Below, one piece after another: positions 15,890 through 25,381 of a DNA stretch of 64,000 bases. Each line of letters opens with the position of its first letter. Positions within the stretch are counted from its first letter, which is position 1. Source of the DNA: JAICMB01 sp963802915 (GTDB lineage Bacteria; Acidobacteriota; Terriglobia; Bryobacterales; Bryobacteraceae); NCBI GenBank assembly GCA_963802915.1, contig CAWDKQ010000007.1, positions 310,001 through 374,000 of the forward strand, written 5' to 3'. The position numbers and the translations under genes were made by a program. The notes under the pieces are model-generated. The model saw only the letters and a list, made by a program, of their open reading frames with translations. It did no database searches and was not told the origin of the DNA.

Positions 15890-17403
15890 TGGCCTCCGGC
15901 ACCAGCGCTCGGCTTAGCTGCCGGCCCCGGAGGCGGCGCTGTATACACTTCGGTTCTGCGCTCCGGCGTTAAATATTCCTGGGCTACGCGCTGCACATCG
16001 GCGGCGGAGACTTGCTCGATTTCCGTGATACTCCGAAACATCTCGCGCCAATCGCCGTAGGAGCCGTAGTAGGATGCGAGTTCGTCCGCCATTCCGGCAT
16101 TGCTGTCCAACCTTTCGATGAGATCGGCGCGGATCTTCGTCTTCACGCGGCGCAACGTTTCGTCATCGACGGGCTGCTTCTTGAGGCGCTCAATGATCTC
16201 GTAGCAGACTTTCTCGTTTTCTTCGACGCTGTGTCCCATGTTGGGCACCAGAAAGAAGAGGAACAGGTTGGGATACTTGCTACCCGGGAATGTCGGTTCC
16301 ACTCCGGCTTCCAGAGCGATTTTCTTGCCGCGCACCATTTCCTGATAGAGCAGGCCGGTGCGGCCGCCGCCGAGGATATCGGATAGGACGTCGAATGCGG
16401 GATCATCCTTGTCATGCTCGCTGGGCCGTTTGTAGCCGATGGCAACCAGGGGCTGCGTATCCGACTCGACCGCGATGCGCCGCGGGCCCACTTGCGGCGG
16501 CTCGACGGCGCGAGGCTCGGGAGGTTTGGGGCCTGCGGGAATGATGCCGAAATATTTTTGCGCGAGACGCTTGCACTCGGCCGGATCGACATCGCCCGCG
16601 ATCCCGATCGTGATGTTGCGGGGAATGTAATAGGTCTTGTAAAACCGGACAGCGTCGCCGACGCGCAGGTTTTCGATGTCGGCTGCCGATCCCGCCGCGG
16701 TGTTGCGATAGGGATGCTCCGTGAACGCGGTCGATTGCAGTTTCTCGATCAGCCGGCCTTGCGGGCTGGATTCGATGCGCATGCGTCTTTCCTCGCGAAC
16801 GACGTCGCGCTCTTTATAGAATTCGCGGAAGACGGGGTCGTAAAAGCGTTGGGATTCGAGCAGGAACCATAGCTCCAGGCGATTGCGCGGGAAGTTGTAA
16901 AAATATTCGGTGGAATCCTCCGCCGTGTCGGCATTCATTCCGACGCCGCCGTTCTCTTCAATGAGGCGCGGGTATTCGTTCGGAATCACGTAACTGTTGG
17001 CCTTCTCCATCGCGGCTTTCAAATCTTTGTCGAGGGTTTCCAGCTTCTTCGCGTCCGATTGCGCGCCTTTCTTGTGCTCCGCGTCGTACAGGTCGTAGAC
17101 GCGCTCTACTTCATTCATGGCGCGCTTCTCGGCGGCATAGTTGGTGGTGCCGATGGTTTCGGTGCCTTTGAAGGCCATGTGCTCGAACATGTGGGCGAGC
17201 CCGGTTTTGCCGGCGGGATCGTCCACCGAGCCGGCATTCACGTAGGAGTGGAAGGACACCACCGGCGCTTCATGCCGTTCGAGGACGATGAAATGCATGC
17301 CATTGGGCAGGGTGAACTCGGTTACGCGCTTCTCAAAATCCTTCAGGGATTGGGCGCCGGCCAAACAGGAGACCAGGGCGAACAGGGGTAGTAGACGTCT
17401 CAT
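15886..17403 (-). CDS. M16-family zinc peptidase, catalytic subunit
   Basis: 505 residues with a signal peptide ending at about GAQ. The zinc motif is intact in GLAHMFEHMAFKGT (H-x2-E-H) and the distal Glu is in VVREERRMR. The second repeat (about 270-470) is degenerate. Periplasmic M16B heterodimers degrade small peptides or process exported proteins. First gene of a three-gene operon with the non-catalytic subunit and a LolA-like protein, all joined by 4-base overlaps. Confidence 0.92.
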   Translation of the reverse strand: MRRLLPLFALVSCLAGAQSLKDFEKRVTEFTLPNGMHFIVLERHEAPVVSFHSYVNAGSVDDPAGKTGLAHMFEHMAFKGTETIGTTNYAAEKRAMNEVERVYDLYDAEHKKGAQSDAKKLETLDKDLKAAMEKANSYVIPNEYPRLIEENGGVGMNADTAEDSTEYFYNFPRNRLELWFLLESQRFYDPVFREFYKERDVVREERRMRIESSPQGRLIEKLQSTAFTEHPYRNTAAGSAADIENLRVGDAVRFYKTYYIPRNITIGIAGDVDPAECKRLAQKYFGIIPAGPKPPEPRAVEPPQVGPRRIAVESDTQPLVAIGYKRPSEHDKDDPAFDVLSDILGGGRTGLLYQEMVRGKKIALEAGVEPTFPGSKYPNLFLFFLVPNMGHSVEENEKVCYEIIERLKKQPVDDETLRRVKTKIRADLIERLDSNAGMADELASYYGSYGDWREMFRSITEIEQVSAADVQRVAQEYLTPERRTEVYTAPPPGPAAKPSAGAGGQ

Positions 17404-17480
17404 TACGGGTACTTTTCATTTTGACGCACCGGACATGAAATCCGCTTCATGCGGGCTCGCTAATCTTATGTGGACACGTC

Positions 17481-18614
17481 ATGATCGCGAACAAATTGTT
17501 GTTCACGCCCGGTCCGCTGACCACCTCCAGTTCCGTAAAAGAGGCCATGCTGTACGACCTCGGTTCGAGGGATGAGGAGTTTCTGGCCGTGGTGCGGGGC
17601 ATCCGTGAGAAATTGCTCGAGTTGGGCGCCTGTCCGCGCTCCGAGTACGAATGCGTGCCAATGCAGGGCAGCGGCACGTACGCCATCGAGAGCGTGATTT
17701 CGTCGGTCATCCCGCGCGATGGCAAGCTGCTGGCGCTGGTGAATGGCGCCTATGGAAGACGGATCGCACAGATCGCGCGCGTTCATTCCATCCCTGTGGA
17801 AGTTGCGGAGGTCGCGGAGGACGGCAAAGTTACTCCAGCGCTTGCCGCCGAACGGCTGGCGGCCGACAGAGGCATCACACATGTTGCGGTGATCCATTGC
17901 GAGACCACCACCGGCATCCTGAACCCGATTGAAGAGATCGGTGGGGTGGTGTCGAAGGCCGGTGCGGCATACATCGTGGATGCCATGAGCAGCTTCGGAG
18001 CCATCCCTTTGGACATGGCTGCGGCTCATATTGATTTTCTGATTTCTTCCGCGAACAAATGCATCGAAGGCGTCCCGGGCTTCGGTTTTGTTCTCGCGCG
18101 ACGCCGCGCTTTGGAGGCGGCCAAGGGAAATGCGCGAACGGTGAGTTTGGATTTGCAGGCGCAATGGGCGGGTCTCGAAGGCAACGGGCAGTTTCGTTTC
18201 ACGCCCCCGACGCATGTGCTGCTGGCTGTCGCCCAGGCACTGAAAGAGCTGGATGAAGAGGGCGGGGTCGCGGGGCGCGGGGAGCGCTACCGGCAGAATC
18301 ATGTCATTTTGTGCCGCGGGATGAGGGAACTCGGGTTTGAAACGTACCTGGCGGATGAGGATCAGAGCTGCATCATTACTACTTTTCGGTATCCGGCCGA
18401 TCCGGCGTTTCAGTTCGAGAGATTTTATGAGAGGCTGAGCGATTTGGGATTTGTGATTTATCCGGGCAAGCTGACGCGAGAATCGTGTTTTCGAATCGGC
18501 ACGATTGGAAGAATTTTTGCAGCCGATGTGGAACGATTACTCGGGGCGATCGCGTCAGTACTGTCGGAGATGGGCCTGTCGGGGCGTGCTACGTCGCTTG
18601 CTACCGGCGATTGA
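17481..18614 (+). CDS. phnW: PLP-dependent class V transaminase, 2-aminoethylphosphonate--pyruvate type
   Basis: 377 residues. The sequence starts LLFTPGPLTTS, then YDLGSRDEEF, MQGSGTYAIESVI, VIHCETTTGILNP, DAMSSFGAIPLDM and SSANKCIEGVPGFGFVLA, where the Lys forms the PLP Schiff base. The YDLGSRD and SSANKCIEG versions are characteristic of PhnW, which converts 2-aminoethylphosphonate and pyruvate to phosphonoacetaldehyde and alanine. No phosphonatase or phosphonate transporter is near, so related alanine-glyoxylate transaminase activity cannot be excluded. Confidence 0.82.
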   Translation: MIANKLLFTPGPLTTSSSVKEAMLYDLGSRDEEFLAVVRGIREKLLELGACPRSEYECVPMQGSGTYAIESVISSVIPRDGKLLALVNGAYGRRIAQIARVHSIPVEVAEVAEDGKVTPALAAERLAADRGITHVAVIHCETTTGILNPIEEIGGVVSKAGAAYIVDAMSSFGAIPLDMAAAHIDFLISSANKCIEGVPGFGFVLARRRALEAAKGNARTVSLDLQAQWAGLEGNGQFRFTPPTHVLLAVAQALKELDEEGGVAGRGERYRQNHVILCRGMRELGFETYLADEDQSCIITTFRYPADPAFQFERFYERLSDLGFVIYPGKLTRESCFRIGTIGRIFAADVERLLGAIASVLSEMGLSGRATSLATGD

Positions 18615-18620
18615 GGAATT

Positions 18621-21093
18621 ATGAACTGGAACTTCCGTTTGGCCGATCGCGTCTGGCGCGATATTCGTTATGCGTTCCGGTCCTTGCGGAAGAGTCCTGG
18701 ATTCGCGGCGGCCGCGGTCGCGACGCTGGCGCTCGGGATCGGCTCCAATACCATCATCTTTAGCGTTTTGCAGGGTGTGGTTTTGGCACCGCTGCCCTTT
18801 AGCCAACCGGATCGGCTCGTCCTGGTCTCGCAGGTCAACCTGACTCTCAAGCGCGACTTGTGGGTTTCCTATCTTGATGCGCGGGATTGGCAGCGCAATG
18901 CGCGGTCGTTCGAGCAAATGGCTCTGGCCGTGTATCATGGCTTCGATTTAACGAGTCCTGGGACGCCGGAGCACGTTGAGGGCAGGATGGTCTCGGCGGG
19001 GTTCTTTCGCACGCTAGGCGTTCAAGGAATCCTGGGCCATGAGTTTTCACCGGATGAGGATCGGCCGCATGGCGCGCCAGTGGCGCTGATCAGCAATCAC
19101 TTGTGGAGAAATCGATTTTCCGGCAGCAGGAACGCGCTCGGGAAATCGATCGCTTTGGATGGCGTGGATTACACGATTGCCGGTGTGCTTCCGCCGGATT
19201 TTCGTCTGTGGATCGATGCGGCCGAGGCGGATGTCTACACGCCAATCGGGCAGGGCGATCCGATTTGGATCCGCGACCGGACCATTCATCCTGGGATCGC
19301 CTTTATTGCGCGGCTCAAGCCGGATGTCTCGATCGCGCAGGCGCGGGCCGAAATGGATGCGGTTCAGACTCATCTCAATCAGCTCTATCCGGCAGAAGAT
19401 CGAGGCTTGGGAACCGATATCAGACCGCTTAAACAGGTCATCGTCGGGGATGTGAGCTCCATGCTTTTGCTGATGTTGGGCGCGGTCGGCTTGGTTCTGC
19501 TGATCGCCTGCGCCAATGTCGCCAATCTGCTGATGGCGCGGTCCGAGTCGCGCCGGAGGGAGTTCGCGATTCGAGCGGCGCTGGGCGCGAGCCGATCGCT
19601 GATCGTTTCACAGTTGGTTGCTGAAGGCGTCCTGCTTTCTCTCGCGGGCGGCGTATTGGGAATCGTGATTGCTTCCTTGGGCGTTGGTCCGGCGCTGGCT
19701 GTATTGGCGGGGAACCTGCCGCGCGGCGAGAATATCGGCGTCAATGTACCGGTCCTTTTGTTTACGTTTCGGCGTTTCGATTACGGTGGGAATTTTGTTC
19801 GGTCTTGCGCCGGGGTTGAACAGCTCGAATACCGATTTGCAAGAAGCGCTGAAGTCAGGCGGCCGCGGTGCGGCGGGCGGGAGCCATCGTTCACAACACA
19901 TCCTGATTGTCGGCCAAATCGCGCTGACGCTGGTGTTGTTGACCGGCGCGAGTCTGTTGTTTCGGACGATCCAAAACTTGTGGAAAGTGAATCCCGGGTT
20001 CAATACGCAGCAAATTATTACGTTTAAAGTTGGACTTTCGCCTACGCTGACCAGGACGCCGTCAAGTACGCGAGCCGCCTACCAGCAGTTGACAGAGCGC
20101 ATCAGCCAAATTCCCGGCGTGAGTTCGGCCGATCTCACCGCGCTGGTTCCGCTGACCCGGCATGCTAACGGGGGGCCGTTCTGGGTCGGATCGCACAAGC
20201 CTGCTTCCAACGTGGAAGCGCCGCGTGCGGAGTTTTTCTGGACGGGTCCGGACTACGCCCGGACGATGGAAATACCGGTCCTTAGAGGGCGCTATCTGAC
20301 GGCGCAGGACACCATCAATTCCGAGCCGGTGGTAGTCATCGACAGCGACCTGGCGCGCGCTTATTTCGGGGACAGGAACCCGGTGGGTCAACCCATGGAA
20401 ATCCCACACTGGGGTATCGCGCGCATTGTCGGCGTGGTGGCCCATGTCCGGCATTGGGGCCTGGACGACGTCAATCTTTACACGCAGAATCAGATTTACA
20501 TATCCTTTTATCAGCTCGCGGATGCGTGGGTCCCGATATATACGCGGGACATGATTTTTGTCGTTCGCACGCCGGTGGATCCGGTAACGGTACTGCCTGC
20601 AATCAAAGCGGCGGTTTACGGCGCGGGTGAGGGCCAGCCGGTTTATAACGTCCAAAGCATGCGGGAGATTGTGGCGGACTCGATGACGTCGCAGCGGTTT
20701 CCGATGATTCTGTTGGGAGCTTTCGCGGGATTGGCGTTGCTGCTGGCCTGCGTCGGAATTTATGGCGTGATGTCGTATGCGATGAGCCAGCGCGTGCGCG
20801 AGGTCGGGATACGAATGGCGCTCGGCGCGGAGAAGCGGGATGTTTTGGGGATGGTGATGGGGCAGGGGATTCGGTTGGCCGCGGCCGGTATCGCGATCGG
20901 CACGGTGGGCGCTTTGATTCTCTCGCGCGTGTTGTCGAGTTTTTCGCATTTGCTGTATGGGGTGGGAGCGGCAGATCCCTTGACGTTGCTGATGGTCTCG
21001 GTCACATTGATCGGCGCGGCGGTGTTGGCCTGTTTTGTTCCGGCGCGGCGCGCGGCAGGATTGGACCCGATGGAGGCTCTTCGCCAAGAGTAG
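18621..21093 (+). pseudogene. ADOP-type MacB-like ABC permease, broken by a one-base frameshift
   Basis: The N-terminal half (MNWNFRLADRVWRDIRYAFR...) starts at ATG 18621 after a GAGGAATT site and has the ADOP signature LRKSPGFAAAAVATLALGIG, a MacB periplasmic domain and FtsX-like helices. After VNVPVLLFTF (near 19770) the frame changes; the family sequence continues as GVSITVGILFGLAPGLNSS in the next frame and runs to 21093 with a second MacB domain and final FtsX helices. One extra base around 19768-19772 explains it. Rejoined, the protein would have about 824 residues, normal for ADOP permeases. Either a recent pseudogene or an assembly error. Confidence 0.85.
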
Positions 21094-21138
21094 AAAAGTA
21101 CTTTACAACGCAGAGTAGTTCTGTCATGCTTGCTCAAG

Positions 21139-22566
21139 ATGCGAGTCAAGCTGATCCTTCCTGCGCTCACCGAAGCCGCTAGCCCGCTATTTCGCCCTAT
21201 TAAATACTCGCTGTTCCCGCCTCTGGGACTGGCCACGCTTGCGGCTTACCTGTCTCCCGATGACGAGGTGAGCCTGACCGACGAGCATGTCGAGAAACTC
21301 GATGTCAACGATGCGCCGGATCTGGTGGCGATTGAGGTTTACATCACAAGCGCCAGGCGCTCGTATGAGATCGCGGATCATTACCGGCGGCGCGGCTCTT
21401 ACGCGGCGCTTGGAGGATTGCATGTCACTTCGTTGCCGGACGAAGCCGCACAGCATGCCGACACCATCTTCCTTGGACCGGGTGAAGACACTTGGCCGCA
21501 GTTCCTGCGCGATCTACGGGAACGTCGTCCGGCGCCTCGTTATCAATCCACGCAGCGATCACTGATCGGCATTCCACCGATCCGGCGCGATCTGATCAAG
21601 CGGCATCTGTACCTGGTTCCGAACTCGATCGTGGTCTCGCGCGGCTGTCCGCATGTTTGCGATTTCTGCTACAAGGAGGCGTTCTTTCAAGGGGGCAAAT
21701 CGTTCTACACACAAACGGTGGACGATGCGCTCGCCGAAATCGATCGTCTGCCGGGCCGTCATCTCTACTTTCTCGACGATCATCTTTTCGGTCATCGACG
21801 TTTCGCGGCGGCGCTTTTCGACGGCATGAAGGGGATGGGCCGCATCTGGCAGGCTGCCGGCACGGTGAACTCGATTCTCGAGACGCGCGTCGAGCCGCGT
21901 TTGCTTGAGAAGGCCGCAGCGTGTGGACTCCGCAGCCTGTTCGTGGGGTTCGAGACCATCAGCGCGGCGAATCTCATGGAACAGCGGAAGTTTCAGAACA
22001 TCGATCGCGATTACGGCGCGGCCACCGCGAGACTGCACGATCAAGGCGTGATGGTGAATGGGAGTTTCGTGTTCGGTATGGATCAGGACGATGCTTCAGT
22101 CTTCGATCGAACAGTGGAATGGGCCGTGGGGAAGGGAATCGAAACCGCGACGTTTCATATTCTGACGCCGTATCCGAGCACGCTGTTGTACTCGCGCATG
22201 GAAGCGCAGGGCCGGCTGCTGCATCGCAACTGGGATCTTTACGATACGCGGCATACCGTGTTCCGGCCGGCTCGAATGACAGCAGAGGAGCTGGAAACAG
22301 GCTATTGGCGCGCATATCGCGACTTTTATCGCTGGCCGAACATCTTGAACGGCGCTCTCACGAAGCCGGAATGGATCGGACGCTTGCGGCATTTTGCCTA
22401 TGCGGCGGGATGGAAGAAATTCGAGCCGCTGTGGGATTTTGTCCTTCGCGCGAAGCGCGTGGCTACGATGCGTCCGGTGCTGGAGTTGGTTCTGCAGAGT
22501 GGCTTGGACGATCGCCCGGCGTCGCCTGTGGCAGCGGGTTCGCCACGTGAGTCCATGTTGACTTAA
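21139..22566 (+). CDS. B12-binding-domain radical SAM enzyme
   Basis: 475 residues from ATG 21139; an upstream TTG at 21130 is less likely. The N-terminal part (about 1-150) resembles a cobalamin-binding Rossmann domain (FPPLGLATLAAYL ... ALGGLHVTSLPDEA). The radical SAM cluster motif follows in SRGCPHVCDFCYK (C-x3-C-x2-C), with a TIM-barrel segment FLDDHLFGHRRFAAALFDGM and GSFVFGMDQDD. Such enzymes methylate unactivated carbons or rearrange lipids, cofactors and natural products (BchE, hopanoid enzymes). Substrate unknown and no pathway genes are adjacent. Confidence 0.87.
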   Translation: MRVKLILPALTEAASPLFRPIKYSLFPPLGLATLAAYLSPDDEVSLTDEHVEKLDVNDAPDLVAIEVYITSARRSYEIADHYRRRGSYAALGGLHVTSLPDEAAQHADTIFLGPGEDTWPQFLRDLRERRPAPRYQSTQRSLIGIPPIRRDLIKRHLYLVPNSIVVSRGCPHVCDFCYKEAFFQGGKSFYTQTVDDALAEIDRLPGRHLYFLDDHLFGHRRFAAALFDGMKGMGRIWQAAGTVNSILETRVEPRLLEKAAACGLRSLFVGFETISAANLMEQRKFQNIDRDYGAATARLHDQGVMVNGSFVFGMDQDDASVFDRTVEWAVGKGIETATFHILTPYPSTLLYSRMEAQGRLLHRNWDLYDTRHTVFRPARMTAEELETGYWRAYRDFYRWPNILNGALTKPEWIGRLRHFAYAAGWKKFEPLWDFVLRAKRVATMRPVLELVLQSGLDDRPASPVAAGSPRESMLT

Positions 22567-22617
22567 CGTTCAGAATAATGTACCTTACAAACCATACGGA
22601 CAAATATTGTGGACGTT

Positions 22618-22947
22618 ATGAAAAGAGGCAGATCATCTTCGCGGCCACCCATACCGGTGTCCCGTGCCCTCCGCAAGCTGGGGCGGGATATTCGCGACGC
22701 CCGGCGGCGGCGGCGGATTCCCGTAGCCGTTCTGGCCGAGCGCGCCTCTATCAGCCGGACGACCCTAAGCAAGGTGGAAAAGGGCGACCCCGGCGTCTCG
22801 GCCGGAGCATACGCCACGGTTCTCTTTACGCTCGGAATGGCGGATCGACTGGCGGATGTGGCTGACCCGCGCCACGACGCCATTGGGCGTGAGCTTGAAG
22901 AAGAACACTTACCGGAACGAATCCGGCTGCCGCGCAGGAAACCATAG
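22618..22947 (+). CDS. hipB: HipB-like antitoxin, HTH regulator
   Basis: 109 residues from ATG 22618 (GTG 22609 is possible). An Xre-type HTH spans about 20-75: LRKLGRDIRDARRRRRIPVAVLAERASISRTTLSKVEKGDPGVSAGAY. The stop TAG overlaps the hipA GTG by one base (TAGTG), giving translational coupling. HipB proteins dimerise, repress their own operon and neutralise the HipA kinase. The preceding 50 bases are AT-rich compared with their surroundings and hold an ACAAATATTGT near-palindrome (22600-22610), but no clear paired operator. Confidence 0.85.
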   Translation: MKRGRSSSRPPIPVSRALRKLGRDIRDARRRRRIPVAVLAERASISRTTLSKVEKGDPGVSAGAYATVLFTLGMADRLADVADPRHDAIGRELEEEHLPERIRLPRRKP

Positions 22948-24203
22948 TGGAACAGGAAGTTCTCGCCTACGTGGACCTGCGCGGCGCGCCTCACCTGGTG
23001 GGACGGTTGTGGATGCGTACTCGCCGGGACCGGGAAAGCGTCACGTTCGAGTATGACAAGAACTGGCTTGCGAACCCGGAGCGCTTCTCGCTCGAGCCGG
23101 CGTTGAAGCTCGGGCCCGGTCCATTTCATACGCCCTCCGAGCAACCGCTTTTTGGAGCCATCGGCGATTCCGCTCCGGATCGCTGGGGACGAGTGTTGAT
23201 GCGCCGCGCCGAGCGCCGCCGCGCCGAACGCGCAGGACAGACGCCGCGCACACTGCGCGAAATCGATTACCTGCTGATGGTGGACGACGAAGCCCGCATG
23301 GGCGCGCTGCGTTTCGCACAACGCGAAGGCGGCCCGTTTTTGGCGGAATACAGCCCCGCGAAAATGCCCCCGCTGATTGAATTGCCACGGCTGCTCTCAG
23401 CGGTGGAGCGTGCCTTGAGCGACACCGACAGCGATGAGGATTTACGCCTGCTCCTGGCACCGGGATCGTCGCTGGGCGGTGCCCGTCCCAAGGCGTCGGT
23501 CCGGGACCGCGATGGACATCTTGCGATCGCCAAGTTTCCGAATAAGGGTGAGGAACTAAATGTTGTCTTGTGGGAGGCCGTCGCCCTGAGGCTCGCGGCA
23601 AAGGCGGGCATTGCGGTTCCAGCGTGGCGGATTGAAACCGCAGCCGGCAAGCCGGTGCTTTTGCTGCGGCGCTTCGATCGCGATGGGGGAGCGCGCAAGC
23701 CATTCCTCTCGGCCATGAGCATGCTTGGCGCGCAGAACAACGAAACCCGCAGTTACCTCGAATTCGTCGATGTCCTCCGGCAGCATGGCGCAGCGCCGAA
23801 GGAGGACATGGGCGCACTGTGGCGGCGCATTGTATTCAGCGTCCTGATCTCGAATACGGACGATCATCTGCGCAATCATGGCTTTCTTTGGGCCGGTCCG
23901 GCGGGGTGGCGATTGTCTCCGGCTTACGACCTCAATCCGGTGCCGCTCGATATCAAGCCGCGCGTTCTAACGACCGCGATCGACCTTGAAGATGGGACGG
24001 CTTCGCTCGAGTTAGCGTTCGATGTCGCTTCGTATTTCGAACTGACTTCGGATCAAGCTCGGGCCATCGCGGCGAAAGTTGGGAAAGCGGTCGCGACATG
24101 GAGAAAAGAGGCCGCAAAGCTTGGCATCGGTGCGCCGGAGATCGACCGCATGGCTTCGGCATTCGAGCACGACGATCTGAAAGCCGCGTTGAAAAAGCGC
24201 TAA
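22947..24203 (+). CDS. hipA: HipA-family serine/threonine kinase toxin
   Basis: 418 residues starting at GTG. The HipA N-terminal subdomain (about 1-110) and kinase core are intact: the ATP-binding loop PGSSLGGARPKASV, the hinge LLLRRFDRD, the catalytic SNTDDHLRNHGFLW and the metal-binding LSPAYDLNP. HipA from E. coli phosphorylates glutamyl-tRNA synthetase and drives persistence; related kinases have other tRNA-synthetase targets. All catalytic residues are present, so it is probably active. Confidence 0.92.
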   Translation: MEQEVLAYVDLRGAPHLVGRLWMRTRRDRESVTFEYDKNWLANPERFSLEPALKLGPGPFHTPSEQPLFGAIGDSAPDRWGRVLMRRAERRRAERAGQTPRTLREIDYLLMVDDEARMGALRFAQREGGPFLAEYSPAKMPPLIELPRLLSAVERALSDTDSDEDLRLLLAPGSSLGGARPKASVRDRDGHLAIAKFPNKGEELNVVLWEAVALRLAAKAGIAVPAWRIETAAGKPVLLLRRFDRDGGARKPFLSAMSMLGAQNNETRSYLEFVDVLRQHGAAPKEDMGALWRRIVFSVLISNTDDHLRNHGFLWAGPAGWRLSPAYDLNPVPLDIKPRVLTTAIDLEDGTASLELAFDVASYFELTSDQARAIAAKVGKAVATWRKEAAKLGIGAPEIDRMASAFEHDDLKAALKKR

Positions 24204-24222
24204 CCACGAACCAATAACGCTC

Positions 24223-25281
24223 TTACGGATGCGAAAACTCGTCCGCTCTCGGTACCAACTCCATGTATACGCTCTGCGGGACCTTAGTTTGCCAGTGGCC
24301 GGACACGCGCGCGTACGCGACTACGCCCAAGAAGATCACGGCGACCGCGGCCGCGATCGCCCACGTTGGAACGCTGCGGCGTCCTCCGACCACGGACATG
24401 TGCAATGCGCCTTCGGCCGGGCAGGACGTCACGCAGCGCATGCAGCCCGTGCATTCGACTGAGCCGATCGTGATCAGCTTGTCCACGGCGAGACCCGCAG
24501 GGCAAGCCTTGGCGCATTTTTCGCAATCGATGCACAAAGCAACCTCGCGCTTAATGCGTAGTGGACTAAGCCAGGAAAAGACGCCGAACAGCGCGCCATA
24601 AGGACAGAGATAACGGCACCAGAAATTCTGCACGAATACCGACCCGATCACGAGCGCCAGCATCACAGCCGCGCCGATCAATCCCAGATTGCGGAAAAAG
24701 TTCAGCATCTTGACATCGGCCACGACGCCGTAAGGTCCGCTCAGAAAAGCCTGGATGCCGTCGACTGACATGCTGGCGACAGCATAGAGAAAGAGACCCA
24801 TCAGGAGGTATTTCAAAGACCGCAGCGCATTATCACCCCATCGTGGGATGCGACGGTTGCGGCGGAATAGCTTTTTTCCAGCCAGCCATAGATATTCGGA
24901 AATGGTTCCGACCGGGCAAAGCCAGGAACAGAAGCTCTTGCGCAGCAGCCACGACATGGCTAGAAAGCCGAGGAATAGGAAGAGCCCGGCAGGATGAAGG
25001 CTGGGCAACTCGCCGCGTAGTAGTAGGACTTTTAGGTTCATCAGCGAGGCGATGGGCAGCCAACCCTCGACGCCGGGTGGTCGGGCCGGAGCCTGACCCT
25101 GGGATGCGGTTTCGAAAAAGCGCACCCAGCGATAAAAATCGAAGGCGATCCAAACGTTTAGGGCCAGGAATCCGATTTGGAAAGCACTCCGGATCTGCTG
25201 TGAGTGTTCCGGCGCGGCGCGGTGATAGTTCGGATTCCTTTTCACACCGTCATGGAATGCAAAGTGGGTGCCATCACCCAA
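24223..25281 (-). CDS. NapH/MauN-type 4Fe-4S membrane protein
   Basis: 352 residues with about six membrane helices. The pattern SFCSWLCPVGTISEYL and FWCRYLCPYGALFGVFSWLSPL, each with CxxxCP, marks the NapH/CcoG-like fold. Two ferredoxin motifs follow on the cytoplasmic side: CIDCEKCAKACP and CTGCMRCVTSCP, so two 4Fe-4S clusters are expected. Such proteins pass electrons across or along the membrane. The frame opens at TTG 25281; GTG at 25245 (VKRNPNYHRAAP) is an equally likely start. No nap, ccb or nos genes are near. Confidence 0.85.
   Translation of the reverse strand: MGDGTHFAFHDGVKRNPNYHRAAPEHSQQIRSAFQIGFLALNVWIAFDFYRWVRFFETASQGQAPARPPGVEGWLPIASLMNLKVLLLRGELPSLHPAGLFLFLGFLAMSWLLRKSFCSWLCPVGTISEYLWLAGKKLFRRNRRIPRWGDNALRSLKYLLMGLFLYAVASMSVDGIQAFLSGPYGVVADVKMLNFFRNLGLIGAAVMLALVIGSVFVQNFWCRYLCPYGALFGVFSWLSPLRIKREVALCIDCEKCAKACPAGLAVDKLITIGSVECTGCMRCVTSCPAEGALHMSVVGGRRSVPTWAIAAAVAVIFLGVVAYARVSGHWQTKVPQSVYMELVPRADEFSHP
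25265..25280. promoter_or_regulatory. Inverted repeat TGGGTG-N4-CACCCA, left copy
   Basis: A perfect 6-base inverted repeat at the 5' end of the minus-strand Fe-S gene, about 100 bases before aceE. AGTGGGTG recurs exactly 50 bases further right as part of a second inverted repeat, so the two may be binding sites for one regulator on the same face of the helix. Confidence 0.42.
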
Positions 25282-25315
25282 ATAGATGAAAACATTGAGG
25301 AGTACAGATTACAGT

Positions 25316-25333
25316 GGGTGAAGTTGCTCACCC
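25316..25333. promoter_or_regulatory. Inverted repeat GGGTGA-N6-TCACCC, right copy
   Basis: A perfect 6-base inverted repeat 49 bases upstream of the aceE ATG. It shares the GTGGGTG / CACCC core with the copy at 25265-25280. Possible operator for aceE; no PdhR-like gene is in this window. Confidence 0.42.
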
Positions 25334-25381
25334 TCCAAACTGGCAAAGGGCCGCAATGTTATTTTGGAGATAACCAGCACC

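Noticed and set aside
20062..21087. 341-residue minus-strand frame opposite the ADOP permease
   Set aside because: Arg/His/Gln-rich and without a known fold; the plus strand carries a clear permease.
22567..24203. hipBA as part of a prophage or integrative element
   Set aside because: No integrase, attachment repeats or phage genes are near; base composition matches the neighbours.
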